A stretch of 64,000 bases of DNA. Origin: JANLUX01 sp031409815 (lineage in GTDB: Bacteria > Bacteroidota > Bacteroidia > AKYH767-A > OLB10). Under the pieces are notes generated by a model. That model had not been told where the DNA came from and made no database searches. It saw nothing but the letters and a program-made list of their open reading frames with translations. The position numbers were made by a program, and so were the translations under genes. Shown in pieces: positions 16,661-26,776 of the stretch. How positions within the stretch are numbered: the first letter of the stretch is position 1; every line of letters begins with the position of its first letter. The DNA lies in assembly GCA_031409815.1 (NCBI GenBank), contig JANNXV010000011.1:16005-80004 (forward strand), read 5' to 3'.

Positions 16661-16710
16661 CATCCATTTGATTTTATAACTAACTGCTACAAAATAAAGC
16701 TGTTTTTCCT

Positions 16711-19122
16711 TCACTTCATCGGTTGCAAAATCAATGTACCGGTTTTATTACTTAAAATTTCTTTCTTGTTCATTTTTTGTTTGCGCAGCTTACCGGTGTT
16801 ATACATAACAGCCTGGTCGTTGTAATAATGGCTCATCACATTGCCCGACTGACCGGTAGGCAAAACACTTTTTGAATTTTCTACATCTGCAAAATCCAGC
16901 ACTATGCGCATGGCTGGTCCAAAAGTGGATTTGTAAATTCCTTTTTCGTTTAAATCAAATCCGATATTATTAATTACTTCGTTGCCACCCGGCACAGCAT
17001 TGGGGCCTACGTTAAACATCAGGTTAAACGGTTTTTTCATTCCAATGGGATGTGTTTCTTCTAAAAAGTGAACGCTTCCCCATTCCCAATTATTTACATC
17101 AGTACCCAGTTGTGCCACCAGGTCGTTAATGGTTTTGTCAAATGCTTCGTTAAAAATTAAGCTTCGCGATTCCTTAAATTTTTTGGTGCGTATATTATCC
17201 CACCAAAGTGAGTTGCCATCATTAATCAATTTTGGCAAAGTGTTTTTCATCACATGCGTTTTTAAAAATGCATTGAAATCGGTTTCGCCCAATTCGTCTT
17301 TCATGGAGTAAGCAAGCACCCAATAAATCAACTTATAATAAATGGTAGGTGCAATATCCAATAACTGATGATCGCCATTCCAGGCAAGCAACGCTTTGTA
17401 TGCATTGTAATGTGTTTGCGTTTTGTTGGCTAAAGATTTGTTAACCTGTTCAAGAATAATTTTAACATTTGAAGTAGCAGATAAAGACACCGCATCAATA
17501 TTTATGCGTTGCATATCTTCAATTGAATAAATGGATTTATCACTCAGCAATTGTATAATGCGGTTAGCACGATCGTCAGGTACATAATAGCCGGGATATA
17601 ATTTTCCCTGCACACTATCCGGTTGCCCATTGGCACTGTACACAAAACCGGAAGGTGGATTTTCCGATTGTGGATTGTCTTTAAAATCATAAAAGCCTTT
17701 TACTTCTTCTTTACCCGAAATGCCGTCCAACAACAACACCGGATTTACTTTATCAGCGCGTTTCATCAATCGTGCAGCAGCATACCATGCAATATTTCCT
17801 GTCGAATCGCCATACATGATATTGAGTCCTGGCGAAGTAATTTCTGAAGCCACCGTTCTCACTTCATCCATACTTTGTGCATGATTTAACCGATACGTAC
17901 TTTGCACCAAATTGCTTGGGAATTTCAAATACGTCCAGTAAACAGAAACAGCATCTTTGGTGATGTGTTTCCACTCAGGCATTACGCCTTGAACCAATGG
18001 ACCATGTTGGCTTATTCGTACAAATAATTTATGATCAGGTTCGTTTTTAACCTTCACTATTTTTTCTATCACCTTTAAAGGAACCCACTGTTTGTTTTCC
18101 AAAACTTTAAACTTGTCATCTTTTTTAATTCGTTCAGTATAAAAATCTACATCATCGTTTTCGAACATGGTGAGGCCAACACTGCAAAAATGATTATGAC
18201 CAATGGGTGCAAACGGAAATCCTGCCAAATGATTACCATAAAAACTGTAGCCCGGATATTCAATATGTGCTTCGTACCAAACAGATGGCTGAGCATAACC
18301 GATATGTGTATCGTTAGCAAAAAGCACTTTGCCTGAGCTTGAAAGCTTTGGACTAAGCACCCAGCCATTGCTTCCAACAAAGGGAGGCACCGGCAATTTG
18401 TCGAGCATTGCACTTACGGTGTTTTGCATGGGAGCAGAAGTAGCATTGGTGTCGGGATGGTAATTTAAATTTAACAAGGTGCCGGGCACATAAGCTGTTG
18501 CCAGGTCATTTAAATAGCTATTTCCAAGTTTAGCCTGAATGGCGCTCATTAAAGGATCGGTGCGAAAACCCATTGCAAAATTAAAGGCCATGTATCCGGT
18601 GGCTAGATAAATATCACGAGGGATAAACTTTTGTTTTGGTATGCCAAGCATGGTAAACTCTACCGGTGTTCTGCCTTTTTCAATAAAACTATTGATACCA
18701 TTCAAATAAGAAAATGCAGCGCGCTGATAAGGCTGCGAAATACCTGAGAGATACATTTTGGTTGAAGAGTCGGCTTGTTCTTCTAAACAAAGCGTCTTAA
18801 AAAAATGATCAATGCTGATAAAATCTTTCCCAAAAACTTCACTGAGTCTTCCGGTGGCAACTCTTCTAATCATTTCCATCTGAAACAAACGATCCTGAGC
18901 ATGCACATATCCTAAAGCAAAATAAGCATCCTCTTCGTTATTTGCATAAATATGAGGCACACCATAAAAATCGAATGTTATCGAAACTTTTTCGTTTATT
19001 CCTTTCAGTTGAACCGATCCTGCATATTGGGGTTTTTGAGAAGTGAGGTAAATAAGAATTGTTATTGCAGCTACAATAAGCAGTATAAAAAGTATAGCAA
19101 ATGTTTTACGAATGATATGCAT
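16711..19122 (-). CDS. Penicillin amidase (S45) family acylase
   Basis: An 803-residue Ntn-hydrolase precursor that autocleaves into alpha and beta chains and hydrolyses amide bonds of acylated compounds such as beta-lactams or acyl-homoserine lactones. N-terminal hydrophobic anchor about 5-27 (FAILFILLIVAAITILIYL). The alpha part shows FDFYGVPHIYANNEEDAYFALGY-type sequence and HAQDRLFQMEMIRR. The nucleophile Ser that starts the beta chain is in GSNGWVLSP at about residue 250; FANDTHIGY and the later NWEWGSVHF (about 690) are further family signatures. Probably periplasmic. Substrate unknown. A 35-base gap separates it from the flippase gene upstream, so co-transcription is possible. Confidence 0.93.
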   Translation of the reverse strand: MHIIRKTFAILFILLIVAAITILIYLTSQKPQYAGSVQLKGINEKVSITFDFYGVPHIYANNEEDAYFALGYVHAQDRLFQMEMIRRVATGRLSEVFGKDFISIDHFFKTLCLEEQADSSTKMYLSGISQPYQRAAFSYLNGINSFIEKGRTPVEFTMLGIPKQKFIPRDIYLATGYMAFNFAMGFRTDPLMSAIQAKLGNSYLNDLATAYVPGTLLNLNYHPDTNATSAPMQNTVSAMLDKLPVPPFVGSNGWVLSPKLSSSGKVLFANDTHIGYAQPSVWYEAHIEYPGYSFYGNHLAGFPFAPIGHNHFCSVGLTMFENDDVDFYTERIKKDDKFKVLENKQWVPLKVIEKIVKVKNEPDHKLFVRISQHGPLVQGVMPEWKHITKDAVSVYWTYLKFPSNLVQSTYRLNHAQSMDEVRTVASEITSPGLNIMYGDSTGNIAWYAAARLMKRADKVNPVLLLDGISGKEEVKGFYDFKDNPQSENPPSGFVYSANGQPDSVQGKLYPGYYVPDDRANRIIQLLSDKSIYSIEDMQRINIDAVSLSATSNVKIILEQVNKSLANKTQTHYNAYKALLAWNGDHQLLDIAPTIYYKLIYWVLAYSMKDELGETDFNAFLKTHVMKNTLPKLINDGNSLWWDNIRTKKFKESRSLIFNEAFDKTINDLVAQLGTDVNNWEWGSVHFLEETHPIGMKKPFNLMFNVGPNAVPGGNEVINNIGFDLNEKGIYKSTFGPAMRIVLDFADVENSKSVLPTGQSGNVMSHYYNDQAVMYNTGKLRKQKMNKKEILSNKTGTLILQPMK

Positions 19123-19157
19123 AGTTGAAAATGGTGTTCAAACCTACACAAAAAAAA

Positions 19158-20672
19158 TTAGTTTGTTTTTAAATCACTCGAGTTGTTTGCAGCAAAACCT
19201 TTTAATTTTTCTTTCTTATATACCCATCCGGTATAGATAAAAATTAATAAGGTATTAATTAGTAATCGAGTCATTTTATGCAACTCCATGAAGTGGTCGA
19301 TGGTTTCGCTCAAAAAATAAATGGCCAATGCAACGCCAAAATAAAGCAATAGTTTTTTCCATTGATAAGGTATTGGATAAATCCGTTGGCCGGTAAAGTA
19401 GGAAATCAGCATCATACTTGCATAACAAATAAGTGTAGCATAAGCTGCACCCAGGTAGCCAAGTAGGGGTATGAGCAGAAATAGAAATACAATGGTAATG
19501 ATGGCTCCAATAACAGAGAAGAAAGCACCGTAACGCGTTTGGCCGGTGAGTTTATACCACATACTAAGATTCAGGTATACACCTAAACACATGTTGGCAA
19601 CCAATAGCACCGGCACCACTTTTAATCCGGCATGATACTGAGGTCCGATAAAATATTTTATACCATCCAGATAAAGCATCACTACCAAAAAAATAACACA
19701 ACAGCATATCACAAAATAATTCATCACACGTGCATACAATTCTTTACTGTTTTCTTTATGCTGTTGCGAAAAGAAAAAGGGTTCAGCCGCATATCGAAAT
19801 GTTTGAACAAACAATGTCATAAGAATAGAAAGTTTGTAGCAGGCACTGTAAATACCTAGCTGTTGCAGTGCAGATGTTTTGTCAACCACCAGATATTTTA
19901 GAACTGCACGATCAAACGTTTCGTTAATCATGCCTGCAAAACCGGCAATAAGTAAAGGAAACGAGTACACTAACATTTGCTTCAATAATTCGCTGTTGAA
20001 TTTTAACCGGAGGTGTTGCATTTCAGGCAATAGCAAGAGCATGGTTACAAAACTTGAAATCAAATTGCTGATAAACACATAGCCTACTCCATACTCTGGT
20101 TTATAAAAATTAAAAATGCTGTTAGTGTGATTCAAATAATTGTCGCGGCAAACGACAAGAAAAAATATATTCAAGCCAATGTTGAGTAGGATATTAATTA
20201 TTTTAATGGTTGCAAAACGTTTTGCTTTTCCCTCTCTTCTTAATCGTGCAAAGGGTAAAGAAGTAACGGCATCTAATGCAAGTATCCAGGCAAACCATTG
20301 TATATAGTTGGCATGATTTGAATACCCCAACTTGGTAGCTATGCTTTGCGAAAACAAAATCAATACTCCCGAAAATAATATCGAGCTGCTAACCAATGAA
20401 AACAATCCATTACTATATACTTCTTCCGAACTCCATTGACTGGTTCCCTTTTTATGTTTTTCGCTAAAATGAAAATAAGCTGTCTCCATTCCATAGGTAT
20501 AAAGCACCATTAGAAATGTTACATAAGCATACATCTCTGACACCACGCCATATTCTGCAGGTACAAAAATGCGGGTGTAAATCGGCACCAATAAATAATT
20601 AAGAAAGCGACCTACTATGCTGCTTAAACCATAAATGGCAGTTTGCCCGGCAAGTTTTTTTATGGTAGCCAA
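19158..20672 (-). CDS. Polysaccharide flippase (Wzx/MATE-type) membrane protein
   Basis: A 504-residue integral membrane protein with about 12-14 hydrophobic helices. The N-terminus KLAGQTAIYGLSSIVGRFLNYLLVPIYTR is the pattern of the polysaccharide biosynthesis (MVF/Wzx) family, which moves lipid-linked oligosaccharides across the inner membrane. LDAVTSLPFARLRREGKAKRF is another family segment. There is no glycosyltransferase next door, so the substrate cannot be named; the O-antigen ligase-like gene at 29079-30653 may work in the same pathway. Confidence 0.88.
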   Translation of the reverse strand: MATIKKLAGQTAIYGLSSIVGRFLNYLLVPIYTRIFVPAEYGVVSEMYAYVTFLMVLYTYGMETAYFHFSEKHKKGTSQWSSEEVYSNGLFSLVSSSILFSGVLILFSQSIATKLGYSNHANYIQWFAWILALDAVTSLPFARLRREGKAKRFATIKIINILLNIGLNIFFLVVCRDNYLNHTNSIFNFYKPEYGVGYVFISNLISSFVTMLLLLPEMQHLRLKFNSELLKQMLVYSFPLLIAGFAGMINETFDRAVLKYLVVDKTSALQQLGIYSACYKLSILMTLFVQTFRYAAEPFFFSQQHKENSKELYARVMNYFVICCCVIFLVVMLYLDGIKYFIGPQYHAGLKVVPVLLVANMCLGVYLNLSMWYKLTGQTRYGAFFSVIGAIITIVFLFLLIPLLGYLGAAYATLICYASMMLISYFTGQRIYPIPYQWKKLLLYFGVALAIYFLSETIDHFMELHKMTRLLINTLLIFIYTGWVYKKEKLKGFAANNSSDLKTN

Positions 20673-20747
20673 ATAAGTAGAGATTGGAAAGTAGGAAGTA
20701 GGGATTTGAAATTCATGTTTTGTATTTCGGGTTTTGTTTTTATCCTT

Positions 20748-21023
20748 TTAATCTCCATGCCGAATGATAAATTGCTTAAAGCCTATAAATGTTATTTCGT
20801 TCACGGTTATTTTTTCAACTGTTGACGATGGAGAACCTTGTTTGCAACAGTTAATAAATTGTTCCAATATTTCTTCGTTTGCTTCTGCTTCAATATAAAC
20901 AGTGTCGCCATGCATATTTTGTACAAATCCTTTAACGCCCAACTTGTCCGCTTGGTTCTTAGTAAATTTTCTGAAAAAGACCCCTTGCACTTTTCCACTT
21001 ACAACAATGCGAACTGCTTTCAT
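20748..21023 (-). CDS. acyP: Acylphosphatase
   Basis: A 91-residue enzyme hydrolysing carboxyl-phosphate bonds. The signature VSGKVQGVFFRKFTKNQADKL carries the catalytic Arg (in GVFFR), and GFVQNMHGDTVYIEAEA carries the catalytic Asn. The start is the ATG at 21023; a GTG one codon upstream is less likely. Between the flippase and the enoyl-CoA hydratase genes, same strand, 70-75-base gaps. Confidence 0.93.
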   Translation of the reverse strand: MKAVRIVVSGKVQGVFFRKFTKNQADKLGVKGFVQNMHGDTVYIEAEANEEILEQFINCCKQGSPSSTVEKITVNEITFIGFKQFIIRHGD

Positions 21024-21093
21024 CACAACGCATATTTTATTTGCGATGAGGTTGTGTTACTAAATTTTATCTTTCTACTTACTGCCACTTTTT

Positions 21094-21870
21094 TTAATTT
21101 CCTTTAAACACCGGTTTGCGCTTGTCTAAAAATGCCTGTGCGCCTTCTTTAAAATCAGCTGTTGCAAAGCACTCACCAAAACTTTTAATTTCTTCACTGT
21201 AACCGTTTTTATTTTTATCATAATGAGCATTTACACAATGAATGGTTTTAGCAATAGCGATAGGTGCCTGTTGTTTGATCTTGTTTAAAATTTCAAAACA
21301 TTTATCCATTAAGGTTTCGGGAGTAGTAACATAATTTACCATCCCAAGTTGTAAAGCTTCATCAGCATTTATCATATCAGCAGTCATCAATAACTCCATT
21401 GCTTTTCCTTTACCAATCAATTGAGGCAGCCGCTGTGTTCCGGCATAACCGGGTATTAATCCAAGTTTAACTTCAGGCTGACCAAACTTTGCGTTGTTAC
21501 TTGCTACACGAAAGTGACAAGACATGGCCACCTCACATCCACCACCTAAAGCAAATCCGTTTACGGCAGCAATAACAGGCTTTGAGCAATTTTCAATGCT
21601 GTTAAAAACATCGTGTCCATGCGAAGAAAGTTGTTGTGCTTCTTCTAAAGTATAGTCGGCAAATTCAGAAATGTCGGCACCAGCCACAAAGGCTTTGCTT
21701 CCACTTCCCGTTAAAATAATGCCTTTAATAGCAGTATCCGCTTCTGCTGCTTTAACTGCTTTGCCAATTTCTGCAATGGTGTTTTTATTGAGGGCATTTA
21801 ATTTATCAGGACGATTGATAGTGATGATGCATATTTCATCTTTTATTTTTGTTAGTATGTTTTCGTACAT
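21094..21870 (-). CDS. Enoyl-CoA hydratase/isomerase family protein
   Basis: Crotonase-fold enzyme of 258 residues that hydrates trans-2-enoyl-CoA in fatty acid or branched-chain amino acid breakdown. Seen: INRPDKLNALN at the N-terminus, oxyanion-hole segments SKAFVAGADISEF and AVNGFALGGGCEVAM, the catalytic Glu region FGQPEVKLGLIPGYAGTQRLP with both glutamates characteristic of true hydratases, and the C-terminal FLDKRKPVFKG. It is followed on the same strand by acylphosphatase and preceded by a B12-binding protein, so an acyl-CoA context is clear. The precise substrate is unknown. Confidence 0.92.
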   Translation of the reverse strand: MYENILTKIKDEICIITINRPDKLNALNKNTIAEIGKAVKAAEADTAIKGIILTGSGSKAFVAGADISEFADYTLEEAQQLSSHGHDVFNSIENCSKPVIAAVNGFALGGGCEVAMSCHFRVASNNAKFGQPEVKLGLIPGYAGTQRLPQLIGKGKAMELLMTADMINADEALQLGMVNYVTTPETLMDKCFEILNKIKQQAPIAIAKTIHCVNAHYDKNKNGYSEEIKSFGECFATADFKEGAQAFLDKRKPVFKGN

Positions 21871-21943
21871 TTTAGTTTATGGTTTTCAGTTTACGGTTTT
21901 ATACTTCGACCTTCATTATTCAAAATTCATCTTTTAGTATTTC

Positions 21944-22351
21944 TCAAAACTTTCTGTTTGCTTTTACAAATTCAGTGATGTAAGCAACAATATTTTTTGT
22001 TTCGGTACCCGGAGGAAAAAGTGTTCCACAGCCCATCGCCTGCAATTTTTTCATGTCAGCATCCGGAATTATTCCTCCTCCCGTAAGCAATACATCGGTT
22101 AACTCTTTTTCTTTCATCAAAGAAAGTATGCGCGGAAAAACGGTCATATGTGCACCTGATAAAATACTTACGCCAATCACATCCACATCTTCCTGCAAGG
22201 CAGCATTCACTACCATTTCGGGTGTTTGGCGTAAGCCAGTATAGATAACCTCCATGCCTGCATCGCGAAGAAAAGAGGCAATCACTTTTGCGCCACGGTC
22301 GTGACCATCTAAACCAACTTTTGCAATTAATACTCTAATGGGACGCTGCAT
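21944..22351 (-). CDS. Stand-alone cobalamin-binding domain (methylmalonyl-CoA mutase C-terminal type)
   Basis: A 135-residue B12-binding protein. The DGHDRGAKVIA motif provides the lower axial His ligand (DxHxxG), followed by SILSGAHM and TGGGIIPDADMKKL, as in the small domain of methylmalonyl-CoA mutase and its relatives. In archaea and some bacteria the catalytic and B12 domains are separate proteins; the catalytic partner is not in this window. MeaB, the G-protein chaperone of such mutases, lies at 27534-28442. It probably partners a mutase for methylmalonyl-, isobutyryl- or ethylmalonyl-CoA. Confidence 0.9.
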   Translation of the reverse strand: MQRPIRVLIAKVGLDGHDRGAKVIASFLRDAGMEVIYTGLRQTPEMVVNAALQEDVDVIGVSILSGAHMTVFPRILSLMKEKELTDVLLTGGGIIPDADMKKLQAMGCGTLFPPGTETKNIVAYITEFVKANRKF

Positions 22352-22403
22352 AGAATTTTAGGGAATGTGAGCAAAAATAATTCAATTATTCGGTACTCAT
22401 TAA

Positions 22404-25400
22404 TTAGGATTCAAGAGTCTCCTTATAACGAAGCAACTTTACGAAAAAGGTAGTGCCGTTTCCTTCATTCGTATCAAACCAAACGGAACCATCCATGCTT
22501 TCTACCATGTTTTTAACCAAGGCGAGACCAAGACCTGTTCCACCAGTTTTGGTAGTAAAATTGGGTACAAAAATTTTATCTGTCTGATCAGAGGAAATCC
22601 CCGTTCCATTATCTTTAATGGAGACTATGAAATGAGCTCTTTCGGTCACTACTTTTATTTCGATGATCCCTTTTTTATTCAGGGGTATTGACTGAATAGC
22701 ATTCTTAATAAGGTTAGCAAATATTCGTAGCAAATGATCTTTATCTGCAAGCACAATCCAATGGTTTTCTTCAGAACCGTTATAGACTATTTGATGGTTT
22801 TCAGCATCGTTGTATAAATTAATAGTGGTTTGAAGTATGTGTTCAAGATTGAGTTTAACTGTTTCAACTTTAGGCATTTTTGCAAAATCAGAAAACGCGT
22901 TTGCAATAGAGGAAAGCGATTCTATTTGATCGATTAGTGTTTGCGAAATGCGTTCAAACATTTGATCAAGATTAGGATGTTTGTCAACCCAGGCGCGCTG
23001 TAAATGTTGCACATTTAGTTTCATTGGTGTCAATGGATTTTTTATTTCATGCGCTACCTGTTTGGCCATTTCTCTCCATGCACTTTCGCGTTCGGTTTTT
23101 GCAATCTTCTCGGCACTCACCTGAAGTTCTTCTACCATTCGGTTATATTGATTTACCAGCGAGCCAATTTCATCCTTACGTTTCCAAATTAGGGGCTCAT
23201 TGCTTTTGCTAAGAGTAGTGCGCTTTAAACCAAGCTGAATAATTTTTAAAGGCCGAGTTATTCTGTTGGAGATAAAAAATGTGGCTATTATAGCAAAGGA
23301 AAAAAGTAACACATAAATATTTATTAGCGCTACAAGAAACGAACTGATCTCCTTTTTTAGATCTGACTCACGGGCAAAATAGGGGAAATTCAAATAGCCA
23401 ATGGACTGGTTATTGCTATTTCGCAAAGGTTCATACGCTGCAATATAACTAAGCGACCCAATTTTTTCATCCTGTGTATAAATGGCCTTTTGATTGCTCA
23501 TTAGTTGAGTTAAGGCGTTGCGATTCATTAAAGGTGCAAGAATATCTTGTTCATAAATGGTGGGTTGCGAAGTAAACAGAAGATAGCCTGATGGACTGTA
23601 AATATTAAAATCCAAACCAAGTGTGTGAGCTAGTTGATTAAATGAAAAGGCAAGGTCGTCAGTAATTTCTGCACCAAAGTTTTTTCGTTCTCCTATTTCA
23701 TTTTCAAGGAGTACAATTAATGAATTTAGTTTTTCTTTAATGCGTTCGTTTTGTGCGTTTGTATAGTTGCGAATAATGTAAGCAATGGTTGTACTTCCAA
23801 CAAGTATCAATGAGGCAACTACAATTGAAACAATAGTGATTTGAATTCTGCCTTTAAAATTCTGAAACATTTTAAATCCAAAATTGCTGCCTCGTATTAA
23901 TAAGTAGATTATTAAAAATAATAAACTAAAGAAGGTAAATACATATGAAAACAATGTTATGTATACCAACGCCCCCAGATTATAAATGCTTAAAATTATT
24001 AATCCGCCATTGCTTGATTTATAAAACAAATGAGAATAACGGTTAAATGTTTCAAAGTGAAACGGCTGATTTCCTTCTATGTATTTAGCATAGGAAGAAG
24101 CAGTGAGCGCATAATTATATGCTCCTGCCTGGCTGACTAAGGTTCCATAATTATATCGGGCGTATGAATAGTTGGTAATATCCGTTTGCCGGTTTAGTAC
24201 ATCACTAATCAGCAGTTCTGGCATGCCGCTCTCACCCTGTTTGAATCGGGCATTTAGTTCGGCTGACAAATATCCACCTTCACCTTCATCGTTAAATAAA
24301 GGGAGTAGTGATAAATAACGAATTCTACCATACTGATTCTCTAAAAGAAATAGCTTACTGCTGTTTGTTGAAATTCCATTACCGTTAATTTTCTGCTTAA
24401 GCAAATCAATGTTCCAACCCGGATCGCCAATATTGTTGATGGGTATATCGTCAGTATTAAAATATTTAAGTTGAACATCATATTTACCCAGATAGCCGCT
24501 AAAGTATAGTCGCAAAAGTCTACTGTTTGTTTCTTCTTCTAAACCTGGATTGTGTTGTAATTCCTGCAATCCATTTGTTAGAAAACGGATTAGGAACGTG
24601 TCTTGCTCCATTCTTTTTGCTGCATTGTCAAATAAATATTCAGCTACAAGATCTTGTTCGTTTTCAAGCTTTGATGCTAGCAATAATCGCTTATCTCGCT
24701 CGCGTGTTTGGTTAAAAGCATAAATTATTTGTGCTGCATACAACGAAAATCCAAACACCACTAATAGTGATCGGGTGAAGGAAAAAAGTCTTCGCGATGT
24801 GCTGCGCACATAGTGGATAAATAGCATGAGGAAGTTGGCAAGCAAAAAGGAACTTACTCCATAATTAATAAAGAAATCGGTGTCGCGTAAAAAAATAAGT
24901 AGAATGAGAAATATTCCCTGAGAAATCAAGAACAGTATAAAAACAAAGCCTGTGCTGATATGTGTTTTTTGAATAAAGAGTACACAGCCATCGCAAATCA
25001 GGTAAAATGAAAATAGCAGTATGGCTATAATTATAATTCCAATAATACTAAATGTTGACAGTTCAAATACGTTGTTAATGTTGAATGATATTTGAGAATT
25101 GATAATTAATCCACTAAGTATATAATTGATAAGTACCGAAAAAAGAAAAGTGAGTGTCAAAAGAAAAAGGATAATAACTGACCATCTCTTTTTAGGTAAT
25201 TTTTCTATTCGAAATAATACCATACCTGAACAATAGAGGTAGGCATATATTACAATGAGTGATAATAGTAGGCTTCCTGTAAGCAAGTCGCCAATTGAAT
25301 TTAAGAGGTATGAGCTTGCATAATAATTGGGGCTGAAAAGAGGTGTTTCATAGAGTGCGCTAGGAAAGTGAGAAGCACCCATCCAAAGACGTAATAAAAC

Positions 25401-26144
25401 AATTACAAAAATTAATAGGCCCCATCCACTGCGAATGCGACCCATCAAAACAACGAAATCTAACAGCAAAATAAAAAGACATAACATGCCCAACCCAAAG
25501 GCAATTGCAGCAAATGGGAAAGCTTGATTTTCACCTGCCTTATTGTCAAAACGGATGGAGAAAATATACTGTTCTGCAGAATTGTTTATTGAATAGGTTT
25601 TTTCCTTGCTATTCACAATAATCTCAGCATTATCCGGAAGCTTTAGCGTGGGATTAAATCTGTTAATGATATATTTGTTTTGATAAGCGTATTGATTTTT
25701 TACCAGGTAAAGGCCAACTAGTGTGGTAGTTCCTGTTGCTCTTTTAAATACCTGATACCAACCATTTTTGAAGTATACTAGTTGATGATTTTGCCAATTA
25801 CCAACATCAGAAATGGAAAGTAGTATATGATTGTCGGACCAAAAAAACAGCTGGCTGCCTTCAAATACAAAATAGCTTAACCCTGATGGTTGACGAGTTT
25901 TATTGTCTAAAAACCACTTGTTGTTTAAGTGACTCCTGTTATAGGAAGCCAAAACGGAATCAAATAGCAATTCAACTTCGACTTCATTTCGTATAAATAG
26001 CTTTTGAGTTTTTTCAGTTTGTTTTTTAAAATTAAGCTGATTCTCTTTCTGTTTGATGTTGATTATAACTCCAATCGCAAATAAAAGTATCATGCAAATA
26101 AGCGAAACAGAAATTCTTTTTGGGAAACGAATTTTTCTTTGCAT
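22404..26144 (-). CDS. Giant membrane-bound sensor histidine kinase (NtrY-like)
   Basis: A 1246-residue kinase, much longer than the usual 400-800. An N-terminal anchor, a periplasmic region and a cluster of about eight membrane helices (about 205-470) are followed by a long extracytoplasmic part, another helix near 745-770, a second sensor segment, a further helix (about 925-945) and a HAMP domain (SNRITRPLKIIQLGL). HisKA has the phospho-His in AKQVAHEIKNPLTPMKLN; HATPase_c shows N-box NLIKNAIQS, G1 IKDNGTGIS and G2 GGTGLGLALVK. No response regulator is adjacent, so it is an orphan. Start: a GTG codon precedes the ATG at 26144; the ATG is used, and the promoter -7 box sits just upstream. The ligand is unknown. 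Confidence 0.92.
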   Translation of the reverse strand: MQRKIRFPKRISVSLICMILLFAIGVIINIKQKENQLNFKKQTEKTQKLFIRNEVEVELLFDSVLASYNRSHLNNKWFLDNKTRQPSGLSYFVFEGSQLFFWSDNHILLSISDVGNWQNHQLVYFKNGWYQVFKRATGTTTLVGLYLVKNQYAYQNKYIINRFNPTLKLPDNAEIIVNSKEKTYSINNSAEQYIFSIRFDNKAGENQAFPFAAIAFGLGMLCLFILLLDFVVLMGRIRSGWGLLIFVIVLLRLWMGASHFPSALYETPLFSPNYYASSYLLNSIGDLLTGSLLLSLIVIYAYLYCSGMVLFRIEKLPKKRWSVIILFLLTLTFLFSVLINYILSGLIINSQISFNINNVFELSTFSIIGIIIIAILLFSFYLICDGCVLFIQKTHISTGFVFILFLISQGIFLILLIFLRDTDFFINYGVSSFLLANFLMLFIHYVRSTSRRLFSFTRSLLVVFGFSLYAAQIIYAFNQTRERDKRLLLASKLENEQDLVAEYLFDNAAKRMEQDTFLIRFLTNGLQELQHNPGLEEETNSRLLRLYFSGYLGKYDVQLKYFNTDDIPINNIGDPGWNIDLLKQKINGNGISTNSSKLFLLENQYGRIRYLSLLPLFNDEGEGGYLSAELNARFKQGESGMPELLISDVLNRQTDITNYSYARYNYGTLVSQAGAYNYALTASSYAKYIEGNQPFHFETFNRYSHLFYKSSNGGLIILSIYNLGALVYITLFSYVFTFFSLLFLIIYLLIRGSNFGFKMFQNFKGRIQITIVSIVVASLILVGSTTIAYIIRNYTNAQNERIKEKLNSLIVLLENEIGERKNFGAEITDDLAFSFNQLAHTLGLDFNIYSPSGYLLFTSQPTIYEQDILAPLMNRNALTQLMSNQKAIYTQDEKIGSLSYIAAYEPLRNSNNQSIGYLNFPYFARESDLKKEISSFLVALINIYVLLFSFAIIATFFISNRITRPLKIIQLGLKRTTLSKSNEPLIWKRKDEIGSLVNQYNRMVEELQVSAEKIAKTERESAWREMAKQVAHEIKNPLTPMKLNVQHLQRAWVDKHPNLDQMFERISQTLIDQIESLSSIANAFSDFAKMPKVETVKLNLEHILQTTINLYNDAENHQIVYNGSEENHWIVLADKDHLLRIFANLIKNAIQSIPLNKKGIIEIKVVTERAHFIVSIKDNGTGISSDQTDKIFVPNFTTKTGGTGLGLALVKNMVESMDGSVWFDTNEGNGTTFFVKLLRYKETLES

Positions 26145-26152
26145 CACAGAAA

Positions 26153-26160
26153 CAAATGTA
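26153..26160 (-). promoter_or_regulatory. -7 box of the histidine kinase gene (TACATTTG)
   Basis: TAnnTTTG match on the minus strand 8 bases before the ATG, so the transcript may be leaderless or nearly so. It is divergent from the promoter at 26222-26229. Confidence 0.45.
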
Positions 26161-26221
26161 GTTAGCCTATAGCTGGGTTTGGCTAGTAATGGCGAGATTT
26201 ATTAACGAGCCATTGTTTTTA

Positions 26222-26229
26222 TACTTTTG
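26222..26229 (+). promoter_or_regulatory. -7 box of the biotin carrier gene (TACTTTTG)
   Basis: TAnnTTTG match 28 bases before the ATG at 26258, in the divergent spacer with the histidine kinase gene. Confidence 0.5.
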
Positions 26230-26257
26230 TTAGCTATTTAAAACCTCAATTTTTAGT

Positions 26258-26755
26258 ATGAAAGCCCAAGTTAATAGCCGTCATGATTTTGTTATCGAAA
26301 GAAAGTTAGAAAGTATTTTATTAAATGATAAAGAACAGGATATTGACTTAAAGGAGATTCGCCCAGGCACTTTTCATCTTATCATTAATAATAAATCAAT
26401 TAATGTAGAGGTGATGGAAGTGGATAGTAAAAACAAAACCTATAAGTTTTTAGTTAACCAAAAAATTTGCACTGTTTCTTTAAAAGATAAGTTAGATGAT
26501 TTATTGCATGAACTGGGAATGGATGAGCTCACTACTTTAAAAGTAAATGATCTTAAAGCTCCAATGCCCGGATTGGTTTTAGATATTTTGGTAAAAGAAG
26601 GAGATAAGATTAATAAGGGAGATACACTTATTGTTTTGGAGGCCATGAAAATGGAAAACGCATTAAAGGCAGTAGCTGACGCAACGGTTAAAAAAATATC
26701 AATTAAAAAAGGAACCACTGTAGATAAAAATCAGGTGTTAGTTCAACTCGAATAA
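26258..26755 (+). CDS. Biotin carboxyl carrier protein of an acyl-CoA carboxylase
   Basis: A 165-residue protein carrying the biotin of an acyl-CoA carboxylase, probably propionyl-CoA carboxylase. The C-terminal 70 residues are a biotinyl domain: APMPGLVLDILVKEGD, then the biotinylation motif EAMKMEN with acceptor Lys about 131. The N-terminal half (IRPGTFHLIINNKSINVEVM) resembles the linker domain of the propionyl-CoA carboxylase alpha subunit. The carboxylase and carboxyltransferase subunits are elsewhere. The B12 domain and MeaB nearby fit the propionyl-CoA to succinyl-CoA route. It is followed after 21 bases by the superoxide dismutase gene. Confidence 0.9.
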   Translation: MKAQVNSRHDFVIERKLESILLNDKEQDIDLKEIRPGTFHLIINNKSINVEVMEVDSKNKTYKFLVNQKICTVSLKDKLDDLLHELGMDELTTLKVNDLKAPMPGLVLDILVKEGDKINKGDTLIVLEAMKMENALKAVADATVKKISIKKGTTVDKNQVLVQLE

Positions 26756-26776
26756 TTACAACTAAATAAAAAGTTT

